NCBI RefSeq assembly: GCF_023556335.1
Contig: NZ_JAIKTS010000001.1
Coordinates: 992,001 to 1,056,000, forward strand
DNA: 64,000 nt
Source: Stenotrophomonas mori
GTDB lineage: Bacteria > Pseudomonadota > Gammaproteobacteria > Xanthomonadales > Xanthomonadaceae
Direction: 5' to 3'
Numbering within the stretch: position 1 is the first letter of the stretch; every line of letters starts with the position of its first letter. Positions 42,375 through 50,743 of this stretch are shown one piece after another. The position numbers were made by a program, and so were the translations under genes. Under the pieces are notes generated by a model. It was not told the origin of the DNA. It ran no database searches and saw only the letters and a program-made list of their open reading frames with translations.

Positions 42375-42863
42375 TTATCCCCCTATTGGCGCGATACCGC
42401 AGGTTTCCACCGCCGCCAATGCGTCGGCCAGGGTTCCACGCCCCGGAATGACCGCGCCGGGCAGCACTTCGGACAGCGGCATCAGCGCGAACGCGCGCTG
42501 GTGCAGGAACGGATGCGGCACTTTCAGCTGCGGCAGGTCGACCACCTGGTCCCCGTACAGCAGCAGGTCCAGGTCCAGCGTCCGCGGCCGCCAGCGCTCG
42601 CCAGGCAGGCGAACGCGGCCGAAGGCCTGCTCCACCGCCAGCAGCTGCTCCAGCAGCGCCGGCGCGCTCGAGGCGGTCTCCAATGCGGCGGCGGCATTGA
42701 TGAAGTCCGGCTGGTCCGGGTCGCCCCACGCCGGAGTGCGGTACAGCCGCGACGCGGCGCGCAGGCGGCAGCCGGGCAGCTCCGCCAGCGCGCGCAGCGC
42801 GGCACGCACGGTCGCCGGGGCGTCGCCGAGGTTCGCACCGACGCCGACGCCGGCCACCACCAT
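42375..42863 (-). CDS. folK: 2-amino-4-hydroxy-6-hydroxymethyldihydropteridine pyrophosphokinase
   Basis: 162-residue HPPK of folate synthesis. GVGANLGD at the N-terminus, LLAVEQAFGRVR, and RPRTLDLDLLLYGD (with the Mg-binding Asp pair) followed by LKVPHPFLHQRAFAL are diagnostic. An in-frame GTG at 42872, whose GTGA overlaps the pcnB stop, is an alternative start that adds three residues. Confidence 0.95.
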   Translation of the reverse strand: MVVAGVGVGANLGDAPATVRAALRALAELPGCRLRAASRLYRTPAWGDPDQPDFINAAAALETASSAPALLEQLLAVEQAFGRVRLPGERWRPRTLDLDLLLYGDQVVDLPQLKVPHPFLHQRAFALMPLSEVLPGAVIPGRGTLADALAAVETCGIAPIGG

Positions 42864-42868
42864 GCCGG

Positions 42869-44152
42869 TCACTCCCCCGCGGCGGTACTGCTGCGTCGCC
42901 GACGGCGGCGACGGCGGGGTGCGGCCTCCTCGCCGCCACCTTCCAGGAGCACGTCGTCCTCCTGGCCGGCTCCCATCTCGCCCTGCATCTCCTGCCAGAA
43001 CGCCACGTCGGCCGCATGGTCGCTGGAAGCGGTCTGCCGCAGCACCAGGAAGTCGAAGGCGGCGCGGAAACGCGGGTGCGCCAGGGTACGGAACACCCGC
43101 TTGCGCTGGCGCGAGGCGAAACGCGCCTGCAGCAGCCAGATCTCCTGCATCGGCAGCGAGAAGCGGCGCGGCAGCGCGACCGTGTTCAACTGGTGCAGGG
43201 TGACCCGGTCGGCCGCCCGGCGCTGCGCCTCCTCCGGCGCCACGCCCTGGCGCTGAAGCGCGATCAGCGTGCGGCAGAAGGCCGGCCACAACAGCACCGC
43301 GAACAGGAATGCCGGCGACACCGGTTCGTCGTTGGCGACCCGCGCATCGGTACTGCGCACGCCCTCGATCACGAACCGGCGCAGTGCACCGCTGCGGTTG
43401 CTCTTCAGCGCGGCCGCGCTCTCCGGGAACAGCGCCGGCAGCAGGCCATGGCGCTCCAGCCCTTCGAAACTGGCCACGCCGTGCCCGGAAAGGAACAGCT
43501 TGAGGACCTCCTCGAACAGCCGCGCCGGCGCCGCCTCGTCCAGCAGGCCCGCCAGCCGCGGAATCGGCGCCGCGGTCGCCGGCTCGATGTCGAAATCGAG
43601 CTTGGCCGCCAAGCGCACCGCGCGCAGCATGCGCACCGGGTCTTCCCGGTAGCGCTGCTCGGGGTCGCCGATCAGCTTCATGCGCCGCGCCAGCACGTCG
43701 TCGAAGCCGCCGACGTAGTCGCGGACCGAGAAATCCTCGATGGCGTAATACAAGGCGTTGCAGGTGAAGTCGCGGCGGACGGCATCGTCCTCGATGGTGC
43801 CGTACACGTTGTCGCGCACGAGCATGCCGTTTTCCATTTCGCGGTCGCCGCTGCCGTCGTCGCTGTTGGCGCGGAAGGTGGCGACCTCGATGATCTCGCG
43901 GCCGAACACCACGTGCGCCAGGCGGAAGCGGCGGCCGATGAGCCTGCAGTTGCGGAACAACTGGCGGACCTGCTCCGGGGTGGCGTCGGTGGCCACGTCG
44001 AAATCCTTGGGGCGTCCGCCCACCAGCAGGTCGCGGACCGCGCCACCGACGAGATAGGCCCCGAACCCGGCCTCGCGCAGGCGGTACAGCACCCGCAACG
44101 CGTTGGCACTGATGTCCTTGCGCGAAAGAGTGTGCTGGTCGCGTGGAATCAC
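42869..44152 (-). CDS. pcnB: Poly(A) polymerase I
   Basis: The GTG start used here gives 427 residues. PcnB adds poly(A) tails to RNA 3' ends, marking them for decay. The nucleotidyltransferase motif is LVGGAVRDLLVGGRPKDFDV; the tRNA-nucleotidyltransferase-like RNA-binding domain follows (DPVRMLRAVRLAAKL). The tail is rich in Arg (RRRRRRRR), typical of the family. Conserved residues (PLRVIPRDQH) continue in frame upstream of this GTG, with no ATG, GTG or TTG before the preceding stop, so the true start is probably a rare codon (ATT near 44185 or ATC near 44188). E. coli pcnB is reported to start at AUU. First gene of pcnB-folK-panB-panC. Confidence 0.92.
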   Translation of the reverse strand: MIPRDQHTLSRKDISANALRVLYRLREAGFGAYLVGGAVRDLLVGGRPKDFDVATDATPEQVRQLFRNCRLIGRRFRLAHVVFGREIIEVATFRANSDDGSGDREMENGMLVRDNVYGTIEDDAVRRDFTCNALYYAIEDFSVRDYVGGFDDVLARRMKLIGDPEQRYREDPVRMLRAVRLAAKLDFDIEPATAAPIPRLAGLLDEAAPARLFEEVLKLFLSGHGVASFEGLERHGLLPALFPESAAALKSNRSGALRRFVIEGVRSTDARVANDEPVSPAFLFAVLLWPAFCRTLIALQRQGVAPEEAQRRAADRVTLHQLNTVALPRRFSLPMQEIWLLQARFASRQRKRVFRTLAHPRFRAAFDFLVLRQTASSDHAADVAFWQEMQGEMGAGQEDDVLLEGGGEEAAPRRRRRRRRSSTAAGE

Positions 44153-44216
44153 GCGCAGGGGGAACGGCGAAGTAGCGTTGGAAATGATGGTGGCGATTCC
44201 GATTGGGAGCGGCAGG

Positions 44217-44245
44217 TTGCCTGACGGCGAACAGGTGCATATACT
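44217..44245 (+). promoter_or_regulatory. Promoter of tRNA-Glu
   Basis: TTGCCT (44217-44222), 17-bp spacer, TATACT (44240-44245). Transcription would start about 20 bp before the tRNA in a GC-rich discriminator, typical of stringently controlled tRNA promoters. Confidence 0.6.
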
Positions 44246-44269
44246 AGCGCGCTCGCCTCACGCGACCAA
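44241..44269 (-). promoter_or_regulatory. Candidate divergent promoter of pcnB, sharing the -10 region
   Basis: On the minus strand TTGGTC (44264-44269), 17-bp spacer, TAGTAT (44241-44246). The -10 overlaps the tRNA-Glu -10 by five bases, so the two promoters could not be occupied together. The match is weaker than that of the tRNA promoter. Confidence 0.45.
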
Positions 44270-44271
44270 AC

Positions 44272-44346
44272 GCTCCCTTCGTCTAGTGGTTAGGACGTGG
44301 CCCTCTCAAGGCTAAAACAGGGGTTCGAGTCCCCTAGGGAGCGCCA
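44272..44346 (+). tRNA. tRNA-Glu (anticodon CTC)
   Basis: 75 nt with encoded CCA. Acceptor stem GCTCCCT / AGGGAGC. Anticodon loop CTCTCAA gives CTC, reading GAG. D-arm TCTAGTGGTTAGGA and T-arm GGTTCGAGTCC are normal. Confidence 0.94.
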
Positions 44347-44547
44347 CACCGCGCCTGAGACGTCCAGAAGCCCCGCCCTGCGGGGCTTCTTGCGTTGTGC
44401 CCGGGCCCCTGCCCCGCACCCCGGCATGCGCCGCCGCTCCATGGCCCCGTCCGCCGCGACGCCGCCGCGGCTGCCGCCACGCAGGAGCCGCGCCCATCCT
44501 CCGCGCTTACTGCACTAGAATTACGGGGTTCAAAGCCGGGCCCCGCC

Positions 44548-44871
44548 ATGCCATTTGTCGTTACCGAAAACTGCATCAAGTGCAAGCACACCGATTGCGT
44601 CGAAGTCTGCCCCGTGGACTGTTTCCATGAAGGCCCGAACTTCCTGGTGATCGATCCGGACGAGTGCATCGACTGCACGCTGTGTGAACCGGAATGCCCG
44701 GTCAGCGCCATCTACCCGGAGGACGACGTCCCCGCCGGGCAGGAAGGCTTCGTCGCCCTGAATGCCGAACTGGCCAAGGCCTGGCCGGTCCTGACCGTCC
44801 GCAAGGACCCGCCCGCCGACGCCGCCGAATGGGACGGCAAGCCGGACAAGCTCAAGCTGCTGGAACGCTGA
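44548..44871 (+). CDS. fdxA: 7-Fe ferredoxin FdxA
   Basis: 107-residue ferredoxin with one [3Fe-4S] and one [4Fe-4S] cluster. Cysteines at 9, 17 and 50 and at 21, 40, 43 and 46 fit the 7-Fe pattern ([28 protein letters not shown]). The C-terminal extension after residue 60 is typical of the Azotobacter FdI type. A low-potential electron carrier. A TAGAAT at 44516-44521 may be a -10. A strong terminator follows. Confidence 0.95.
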   Translation: MPFVVTENCIKCKHTDCVEVCPVDCFHEGPNFLVIDPDECIDCTLCEPECPVSAIYPEDDVPAGQEGFVALNAELAKAWPVLTVRKDPPADAAEWDGKPDKLKLLER

Positions 44872-44898
44872 GCCGCGCGCAGCTGCGCAGTACACGGA

Positions 44899-44924
44899 AA
44901 AGGGCGCCATCGGCGCCCTTTTTC
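44899..44924. terminator. Bidirectional terminator between fdxA and the BamC-like gene
   Basis: A 10-bp stem (AAAGGGCGCC at 44899-44908 with 44912-44921) and 3-nt loop, with T5 on the plus strand and T4 on the minus strand. It ends fdxA and the convergent minus-strand gene. Confidence 0.88.
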
Positions 44925-44967
44925 CCTTCCGTCCGCGCGCCGGCCGGAGCCGGCGCCGGCCCGGCCG

Positions 44968-45477
44968 TCAGTCCGCCAGTGCGGCCTTCAGCGCCGCGAG
45001 CAGCTTGACCGGCGCGGCGTCGGTGGCCGGCATGCCGCGCGGATCGACCGCGGACACATAGGCGCCGGCTTCCACCGCGACCACCCGCACCAGGAAGTCG
45101 CTGCCCTCGTAGGCCACGTCGTAGGAGCCCAGCAGCTGCGCGCGGCTGGCGATGGTCACCCCGTCGATGCCGGCCAGCGCCTCGCCGACCTGGCCGAAAA
45201 CGTCGTCGCGGCTGCCCTGCACGGTAAAGCCGCCCTGTGCCGACTGCCCCGCCCCGGCCTGGGCCGGACGCGCGGCCGAGGCCAACGCGGGCACCTGGGA
45301 CGCCCCGGCGGTATTGGGCAGGTTCAGATCCGGCGGCACCTCGAGCGGGCGCATTTCGGGCGCCAGCGCGTAGTCGCCGCGCGCGCCGCGCTTGAAGCAG
45401 CCGGTGGCGGTGGCGGTGACGGCGATGGCCAGCAGCGCCAGCGAAAGCGCGCGTACAGCGGAACGGGAATGACGCAT
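44968..45477 (-). CDS. Short BamC-like outer-membrane lipoprotein
   Basis: 169-residue lipoprotein: signal peptide with lipobox TATGC (Cys about 27), then RGDYALAPEMRPLEVPPDLNLP, which matches the BamC N-terminal lasso (RPLEVPPDL). About 75 residues of one compact domain follow (DDVFGQVGEALAGIDGVTIASRAQ). E. coli BamC has about 344 residues and two such domains; this one has room for one. Its position next to gcvR-bcp is that of E. coli dapA-bamC, supporting the assignment, but dapA is absent between them. Confidence 0.65.
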   Translation of the reverse strand: MRHSRSAVRALSLALLAIAVTATATGCFKRGARGDYALAPEMRPLEVPPDLNLPNTAGASQVPALASAARPAQAGAGQSAQGGFTVQGSRDDVFGQVGEALAGIDGVTIASRAQLLGSYDVAYEGSDFLVRVVAVEAGAYVSAVDPRGMPATDAAPVKLLAALKAALAD

Positions 45478-45930
45478 GGTGGATCTCCGGGTTCAGGCCG
45501 CTGCAGGATCAGCGGCTGGATGAGTGTTCCGACGCCACCGTGGCGATCGCCGTCGGACGGAAAGGTGGAAGAAGCGGCCGAACCGGCGCAGCCAGCGCCC
45601 GGTCCCCGGCCGGGACGACCGCGAGAGTGGACAAAACCGCGGAGCGCCGCAAGTACGCGGGCCGCACCGCCGGGCCCGCCCTGCGCGCGTCCGGGCCGGG
45701 CCATGACGGCCGCCGCGCGCCGGCATCCGGGGCCGTCGCCTGGGCGGTGGTGGGGCCGGGAAGGGACAAGGGAAACGCCATTGTTCTCGGGGGCGGGGAC
45801 GCCTGCCGCCGGCAGGCTCGTGACCGGGCGCATGTTACTTGCCGGTAGAAAGCACGGGCAAGTATGCTGGGCTCCAGTTTACGCGCCAGCGCCTATACCG
45901 TTCAGACTCACAGCGCATTCCGGAACCATC
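45478..45930. promoter_or_regulatory. Intergenic region with candidate gcvR-bcp promoter
   Basis: About 450 bp without a recognisable gene; in E. coli dapA lies here. A promoter-like TTGCCG (45839-45844), 18-bp spacer, TATGCT (45863-45868) faces gcvR, giving a leader of about 55 nt. Nothing else is recognised. Confidence 0.4.
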
Positions 45931-46491
45931 TTGACCAACAGCTCTCCGCGGCCGCAGCCGACCGAAAACCACCTCCTGATCAACGCCTACACGACGCATC
46001 CGGGATCACCTCTGCTGTCGGTCACCCGCCGCATCGCCGACAGCGGCTGCAACCTGGTCGACGCCCGCCTCTCCACCGTGGGCCGCGACGTCTCGGTCAC
46101 CACCCTGGCCACCGGCTCGTGGGACGCGGTGGCGAAGCTGGAGGCGATGCTGGCCCGGCTCGAGCGCGAGGAGAACCTGAAGCTGGTCTGGTACCGCACC
46201 GCCGCCAAGCAGGTGCAGTCCAACCTGCTGCCGTACATCGTCGAGGTCATCGCCGCCGACAAGCCCGGCATCCTATTCCAGCTAGCCGACTTCTTCGACC
46301 GCCAGGGCATCACCATCGAGAATCTGCAGAGCACCCGCTACCAGGCCATGCAGACCGGCGCGGAGATGTTCTCGGCACAGATCACCATCGGCGTCCCCGC
46401 CGACATGCACATCGCCGCGCTGCGCGATGATTTCCTTGAATTCTGCGACCACCTCAACCTGGACGCGATCATGGATCCGATGAAGTTCTGA
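45931..46491 (+). CDS. gcvR: Glycine cleavage system transcriptional repressor GcvR
   Basis: 186-residue protein with two ACT domains (NHLLINAYTTHPGSPLLS...; PYIVEVIAADKPGILFQLADFF). In E. coli GcvR binds glycine and antagonises GcvA. I chose TTG at 45931 because similarity begins there and GGA lies just upstream; no closer ATG is in frame. It is followed by bcp, as in E. coli. Confidence 0.87.
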   Translation: MTNSSPRPQPTENHLLINAYTTHPGSPLLSVTRRIADSGCNLVDARLSTVGRDVSVTTLATGSWDAVAKLEAMLARLEREENLKLVWYRTAAKQVQSNLLPYIVEVIAADKPGILFQLADFFDRQGITIENLQSTRYQAMQTGAEMFSAQITIGVPADMHIAALRDDFLEFCDHLNLDAIMDPMKF

Positions 46492-46568
46492 ATTTCGCGC
46501 GCCCGTCACGGGTGCACGGCATTTCATGTGCTTGCAACCCAAGCACCCCAGGCTCTGGAAAGGATCGG

Positions 46569-47048
46569 ATGAACATCGGCGACCCCCTGGACCGCACCAC
46601 CCTCGAACTGCCGCTGGCCCTGTCGGGCGGCACCACCACCACCCTGGCCGACCAGGCCGGCCACTGGCTGGTGCTGTACTTCTACCCGAAGGACAGCACC
46701 CCGGGCTGCACCACCGAAGGACTGGACTTCAACGCCCTGCTGCCGGCCTTCAAGCGTGCCGGCGCGCGGGTGTTCGGGGTGTCCCGCGACTCGGTCCGCT
46801 CGCACGACAACTTCTGCGCCAAGCAGGGATTCGCGTTCCCGCTGGTCAGCGACGCCGACGAAGCGCTGTGCAGCGCCTTCGACGTGGTCAAGATGAAGAA
46901 CATGTATGGCCGGCAGGTGCGCGGCATCGAGCGCAGCACCTTCCTGATCTCGCCCGACGGCACGCTCGTGCAGGAATGGCGCAAGGTCAAGGTCGCCGGC
47001 CATGCCGACGCCGTGCTGGACGCCCTGAAGGCCGCCCGCGCCACGTGA
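46569..47048 (+). CDS. bcp: Peroxiredoxin Bcp/PrxQ
   Basis: 159-residue atypical peroxiredoxin reducing hydroperoxides. Peroxidatic Cys47 is in STPGCTTEG. The resolving Cys five residues later, as in E. coli Bcp, is absent (Leu52), but Cys83 (NFCAKQG) is present. This C47/C83 arrangement is that described for Xylella PrxQ. AAAGGA precedes the ATG. Confidence 0.93.
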   Translation: MNIGDPLDRTTLELPLALSGGTTTTLADQAGHWLVLYFYPKDSTPGCTTEGLDFNALLPAFKRAGARVFGVSRDSVRSHDNFCAKQGFAFPLVSDADEALCSAFDVVKMKNMYGRQVRGIERSTFLISPDGTLVQEWRKVKVAGHADAVLDALKAARAT

Positions 47049-47130
47049 CCCGCCTCCCGTTCCAACCCGCGCCATCGCCCTGCCCCGCAGGCGCGATGGC
47101 GTGACCCTGTCCCGCCACCAGGAATCGACG

Positions 47131-48531
47131 ATGACCCGAGGCAAGCGCATCTACGTGCTGGATACCAACGTGCTGATGCACGATCCGACCGCGCTGTTCA
47201 AGTTCGAGGAACACGATGTCTACCTGCCGATGCAGGTGATCGAGGAACTGGACAACGGCAAGAAGGGCACCTCCGAGGCCAGCCGCAACGCCCGCCAGGT
47301 GAGCCGCTTCCTCAACGAGCTGATCGAGGCCTCCGGCATCGGCGGCATCGCCAAGGGCGTGCCGCTGCAGCGTCCGCAGGGGCTGCAGCTGCGCGGTGCG
47401 CAGAGCGTCGGGCAGCTCCACTTCCAGACCAGCCATTTCGAGGCCGGCAAGAGCTTCGGCGCGGTGATCCCGGACAACGCCATCCTCGGTGCGATCCTGG
47501 CGCTCAAGGAGCAGTCTCCCGACGTGCCGGTGGTGTTCGTCTCCAAGGACATCAACCTGCGCATCAAGGCGGCCATCGCCGGGATCGATTCGGAGGACTA
47601 CGAGAACGACCGCGCGCTGGACGACTTCAGCCTGCTCTACACCGGCGCCACCGCGCTGCCGGAGGACTTCTGGAAGAAGCATTCCGGCGACCTGCGCAGC
47701 TGGAGCGACAAGGGCCGCACCTGCTACGAGGTCCAGGCTGGCGACGACGAGCAGTGGTTTCCCAACCAGTACGCCTACCTGCCCGGCGAGGACGATGTCG
47801 AACTCCGGGTCGCCGGCGTGGAAGACGACGGGCGCGTCACCCTCGCCCTGGTGGACGACTTCCGCCATGGCGGCCACTCGGTATGGGGCATCACCGCGCG
47901 CAACCGCGAGCAGAACTTCGCGCTCAACGCGCTGATGGACCCGGAAATCGACTTCGTCACCCTGCTCGGCACCGCCGGCACCGGCAAGACCCTGCTGGCG
48001 CTGGCCGCCGGCCTGGCCCAGACCATGGATACCCAGCGCTACCGCGAGATCATCATGACCCGCGCCACGGTCAGCGTCGGCGAGGACATCGGCTTCCTGC
48101 CCGGCACCGAGGAAGAGAAGATGACGCCGTGGATGGGCGCACTGACCGACAACCTGGAAGTGCTGACCCACAACCAGGAGGGCGGCGCCTGGGGACGCGC
48201 GGCGACCAACGACCTGCTCGCCTCGCGCATCAAGATCCGTTCGCTGAACTTCATGCGTGGACGCACCTTCCTGTCGCGCTACCTGATCCTGGACGAGGCC
48301 CAGAACCTCACCCCGAAGCAGATGAAGACCCTGATCACCCGTGCCGGCCCCGGCACCAAGATCGTCTGCCTGGGCAACGTCGAGCAGATCGACACGCCCT
48401 ACCTGACCGAGACCACCTCGGGCCTGACCTATGCCGTGGACCGGTTCAAGAACTGGCCGCACAGCGCGCACATCACCCTGCGCCGCGGTGAACGCTCGCG
48501 CCTGGCCGACTACGCCTCGGAAGTACTCTGA
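47131..48531 (+). CDS. PIN-PhoH family ATPase
   Basis: 466-residue fusion of an N-terminal PIN nuclease domain (YVLDTNVLMHDP; VVFVSKDINLRIKA) with a C-terminal PhoH ATPase (Walker A LLGTAGTGKTLLAL; Walker B LILDEAQNLTPKQMKTLITR). PhoH2-like proteins are RNA helicase/ribonucleases in mycobacteria; here function is inferred. ATG at 47131 has AGGA upstream and starts the PIN domain; a GTG at 47101 is less likely. Confidence 0.9.
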   Translation: MTRGKRIYVLDTNVLMHDPTALFKFEEHDVYLPMQVIEELDNGKKGTSEASRNARQVSRFLNELIEASGIGGIAKGVPLQRPQGLQLRGAQSVGQLHFQTSHFEAGKSFGAVIPDNAILGAILALKEQSPDVPVVFVSKDINLRIKAAIAGIDSEDYENDRALDDFSLLYTGATALPEDFWKKHSGDLRSWSDKGRTCYEVQAGDDEQWFPNQYAYLPGEDDVELRVAGVEDDGRVTLALVDDFRHGGHSVWGITARNREQNFALNALMDPEIDFVTLLGTAGTGKTLLALAAGLAQTMDTQRYREIIMTRATVSVGEDIGFLPGTEEEKMTPWMGALTDNLEVLTHNQEGGAWGRAATNDLLASRIKIRSLNFMRGRTFLSRYLILDEAQNLTPKQMKTLITRAGPGTKIVCLGNVEQIDTPYLTETTSGLTYAVDRFKNWPHSAHITLRRGERSRLADYASEVL

Positions 48532-48652
48532 CGGCCGGACCCGCCTGCGTCCCTTCCCGGGCCCCGGGTCGCGGCCCGGGACCGCGCTACCGCGGCCTGC
48601 GATGGCTGGTTACCATCGCAGGGTCGCCCCTCGTTCCGCGCCTGGAGTTCCC

Positions 48653-49144
48653 ATGACCGCCCGCCGTTCCGCTCCGCTGCTCGCCCTGTGCCTGGTCGCG
48701 CTGGCCGCGTGCACGCCCGCCAACACCCGCCCCGGCAGCGTGCCGACGGCGCTCAAGGCCGGGCAGTCGTGGGTGGTCACGCGCCCGCTGGTCGCCGCGC
48801 AGGTGCTCGACACCTGCTCGCGCGACAGCCCGGCCCGGCAGGCCGACGGCGTCAGCGGCTACTGGGCGCCCGGCCGCGCGCAGATCGATGCGCTGGAAAG
48901 CCGGCTGGCGCAGCTGCAGCCGGCCATCGCCGAGCCGGCGCGTTCCGGCCGCCAGTACGTGGGCTTCATCGCCCAGGGCCGGCAGCTGATCTACATCAAC
49001 GCCTTCACCCTGCCCGACCATGAGCGGATCAACCCGGCCCGCGAGGCGATCCGCGTCTGCGACGGCGGCGATGGCTTCTGGGGCGCGGTCTACGACCCGC
49101 AGAGCGGCACGTTCTCGGACATCGCCCGCAACGGCGGCTTCTGA
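48653..49144 (+). CDS. Putative lipoprotein, unknown function
   Basis: 163-residue exported protein. Signal peptide with lipobox LAAC (Cys20, ALCLVALAACTPAN). The mature part has two further cysteines (DTCSRDSP and RVCDGGDGF) and ends DPQSGTFSDIARNGGF. I do not recognise the family beyond short hypothetical lipoproteins of related genomes. It stands alone after phoH. Confidence 0.7.
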   Translation: MTARRSAPLLALCLVALAACTPANTRPGSVPTALKAGQSWVVTRPLVAAQVLDTCSRDSPARQADGVSGYWAPGRAQIDALESRLAQLQPAIAEPARSGRQYVGFIAQGRQLIYINAFTLPDHERINPAREAIRVCDGGDGFWGAVYDPQSGTFSDIARNGGF

Positions 49145-49231
49145 AACCCGCCGCGCGCCCGCGCGTATTGCCGGGCGTCCGGCCCGGACGTGCGTGCAGG
49201 CGTCCCCTCCCTCAGTGATACCGTTCAGTAC

Positions 49232-49894
49232 ATGGGCATACAGCTTCCACGGTGGGTATGGATCGGCGCGATCGCGCTGTCCTGCATCGCCGGCATGGTC
49301 AACGTGGTCGGCTTTCTCGGGTTCGAGCACCAGGCGGTCAGCCACCTCACCGGTGCCACGAGCCAGCTGGGCATGGCCCTGGCGCAGGGCGACTGGCGCA
49401 GCGTCGGCCACCTGTGGGCGGTGCTGATCGCGTTCTCGCTGGGCGCGGTGCTGAGCGGGCTGATCGTGCAGGACGGCGCGCTCGTGCTCGGGCGCCGCTA
49501 CGGCGTGGTGCTGACCCTGGAATCGCTGCTGCTGTTCGTGGCCATCCCGTTGTTCAGGCAGCAACAGCTGTGGGGCGCACTGGCCGCGGCCATGGCCTGC
49601 GGGCTGCAGAACGCCATGGTCACCACCTTCAGCGGCGCGGTGGTGCGCACCACCCACCTGAGCGGAATGTTCACCGACCTGGGCATCGGTCTGGGTCACC
49701 TGCTGCGCGGGCTGCCGCTGCAGGTGCGGCGGCTGATGCTCAGTGGCCTGATCATCACCGGCTTCCTGGTGGGCGGCGTGATCGGCGCCTGGCTGTTCCA
49801 GCGCAGCGGCTACGACGCCCTGCTGGCACCGGCCATCCTCACCGGCCTGACCGGCATCGGCTACGTGCTCCACCTCCATCTCTACCGCCGCTGA
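49232..49894 (+). CDS. DUF1275 (YoaK-like) membrane protein
   Basis: 220-residue inner-membrane protein with about six helices ([55 protein letters not shown]; then three more). [18 protein letters not shown] and [19 protein letters not shown] are the DUF1275 signatures. Function unknown. ATG at 49232 directly precedes the first helix. Confidence 0.86.
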   Translation: MGIQLPRWVWIGAIALSCIAGMVNVVGFLGFEHQAVSHLTGATSQLGMALAQGDWRSVGHLWAVLIAFSLGAVLSGLIVQDGALVLGRRYGVVLTLESLLLFVAIPLFRQQQLWGALAAAMACGLQNAMVTTFSGAVVRTTHLSGMFTDLGIGLGHLLRGLPLQVRRLMLSGLIITGFLVGGVIGAWLFQRSGYDALLAPAILTGLTGIGYVLHLHLYRR

Positions 49895-49933
49895 CGGCCA
49901 CGGCCGGCGCCGGAAACCGGGCACAATAGGGCC

Positions 49934-50743
49934 ATGACCGTCTCCACGCCCGTTTCCGTCCTCACCATCGCCGGCTCCGACTCCGGCGGCGGTGCCGGCA
50001 TCCAGGCCGACCTCAAGGCCTTCGCCGCCCATCGCGTCCACGGCCTGTCGGCCATCGCCGCGCTGACCGCGCAGAACACCCGCGGCGTCAGCGCCGTCCA
50101 TGTGCCGCCGATGGCGTTCCTGCAGGCGCAGCTGGATGCCTGCTTCGACGACTTCGACATCCATGCGGTCAAGCTCGGCATGCTCGCCAATGCCGACGTC
50201 ATCGAGCGGGTCGCCGACGTGCTGGAAGGACGCCGCCCGGCGCAGGTGGTGCTGGACCCGGTGATGGTCGCCACCAGCGGCGCCAAGCTGCTGCAGGACG
50301 ACGCCCTGCGCGCCCTGCGCGAGCGGCTGCTGCCGCTGGCCACCCTGCTCACCCCCAACACTCCCGAAGCCGAGCTGCTGCTCGGCCGGCGCATCACCGA
50401 TGCCGCCGGCGCCGAGCGCGCCATCGCCGACCTCCTGCAGCTGGGCCCGCGCGCGGTGCTGCTCAAGGGCGGGCACCTGACCGAAGGCGAACGCGTCATC
50501 GACCGCTACAGCGACGGCATCGCCAGCGACGCCTTCAGCCACGTCCGCCTGCCGGTGGACGCACACGGCACCGGCTGCACGCTGGCCTCGGCGATCGCCG
50601 CGCAACTGTGCCGCGGCCTGGCGATGCCCGATGCCTGCGCCGCCGCCATCGACTACGTCGCCCGCGGGCTGCGCGGCGGCTACCTGCCCGGGCGCAGCGA
50701 CGTGATGGTGCTCGACCACTTCGGCGCTGCCGCACCGGCATGA
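49934..50743 (+). CDS. thiD: Hydroxymethylpyrimidine (phosphate) kinase
   Basis: 269-residue PfkB/ribokinase-fold kinase of thiamine synthesis. [23 protein letters not shown] (shown by its [11 protein letters not shown] core), [15 protein letters not shown] and [15 protein letters not shown] with the catalytic Asp are diagnostic. It is separate from other thi genes; its stop overlaps the next gene (ATGA). Confidence 0.94.
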   Translation: MTVSTPVSVLTIAGSDSGGGAGIQADLKAFAAHRVHGLSAIAALTAQNTRGVSAVHVPPMAFLQAQLDACFDDFDIHAVKLGMLANADVIERVADVLEGRRPAQVVLDPVMVATSGAKLLQDDALRALRERLLPLATLLTPNTPEAELLLGRRITDAAGAERAIADLLQLGPRAVLLKGGHLTEGERVIDRYSDGIASDAFSHVRLPVDAHGTGCTLASAIAAQLCRGLAMPDACAAAIDYVARGLRGGYLPGRSDVMVLDHFGAAAPA

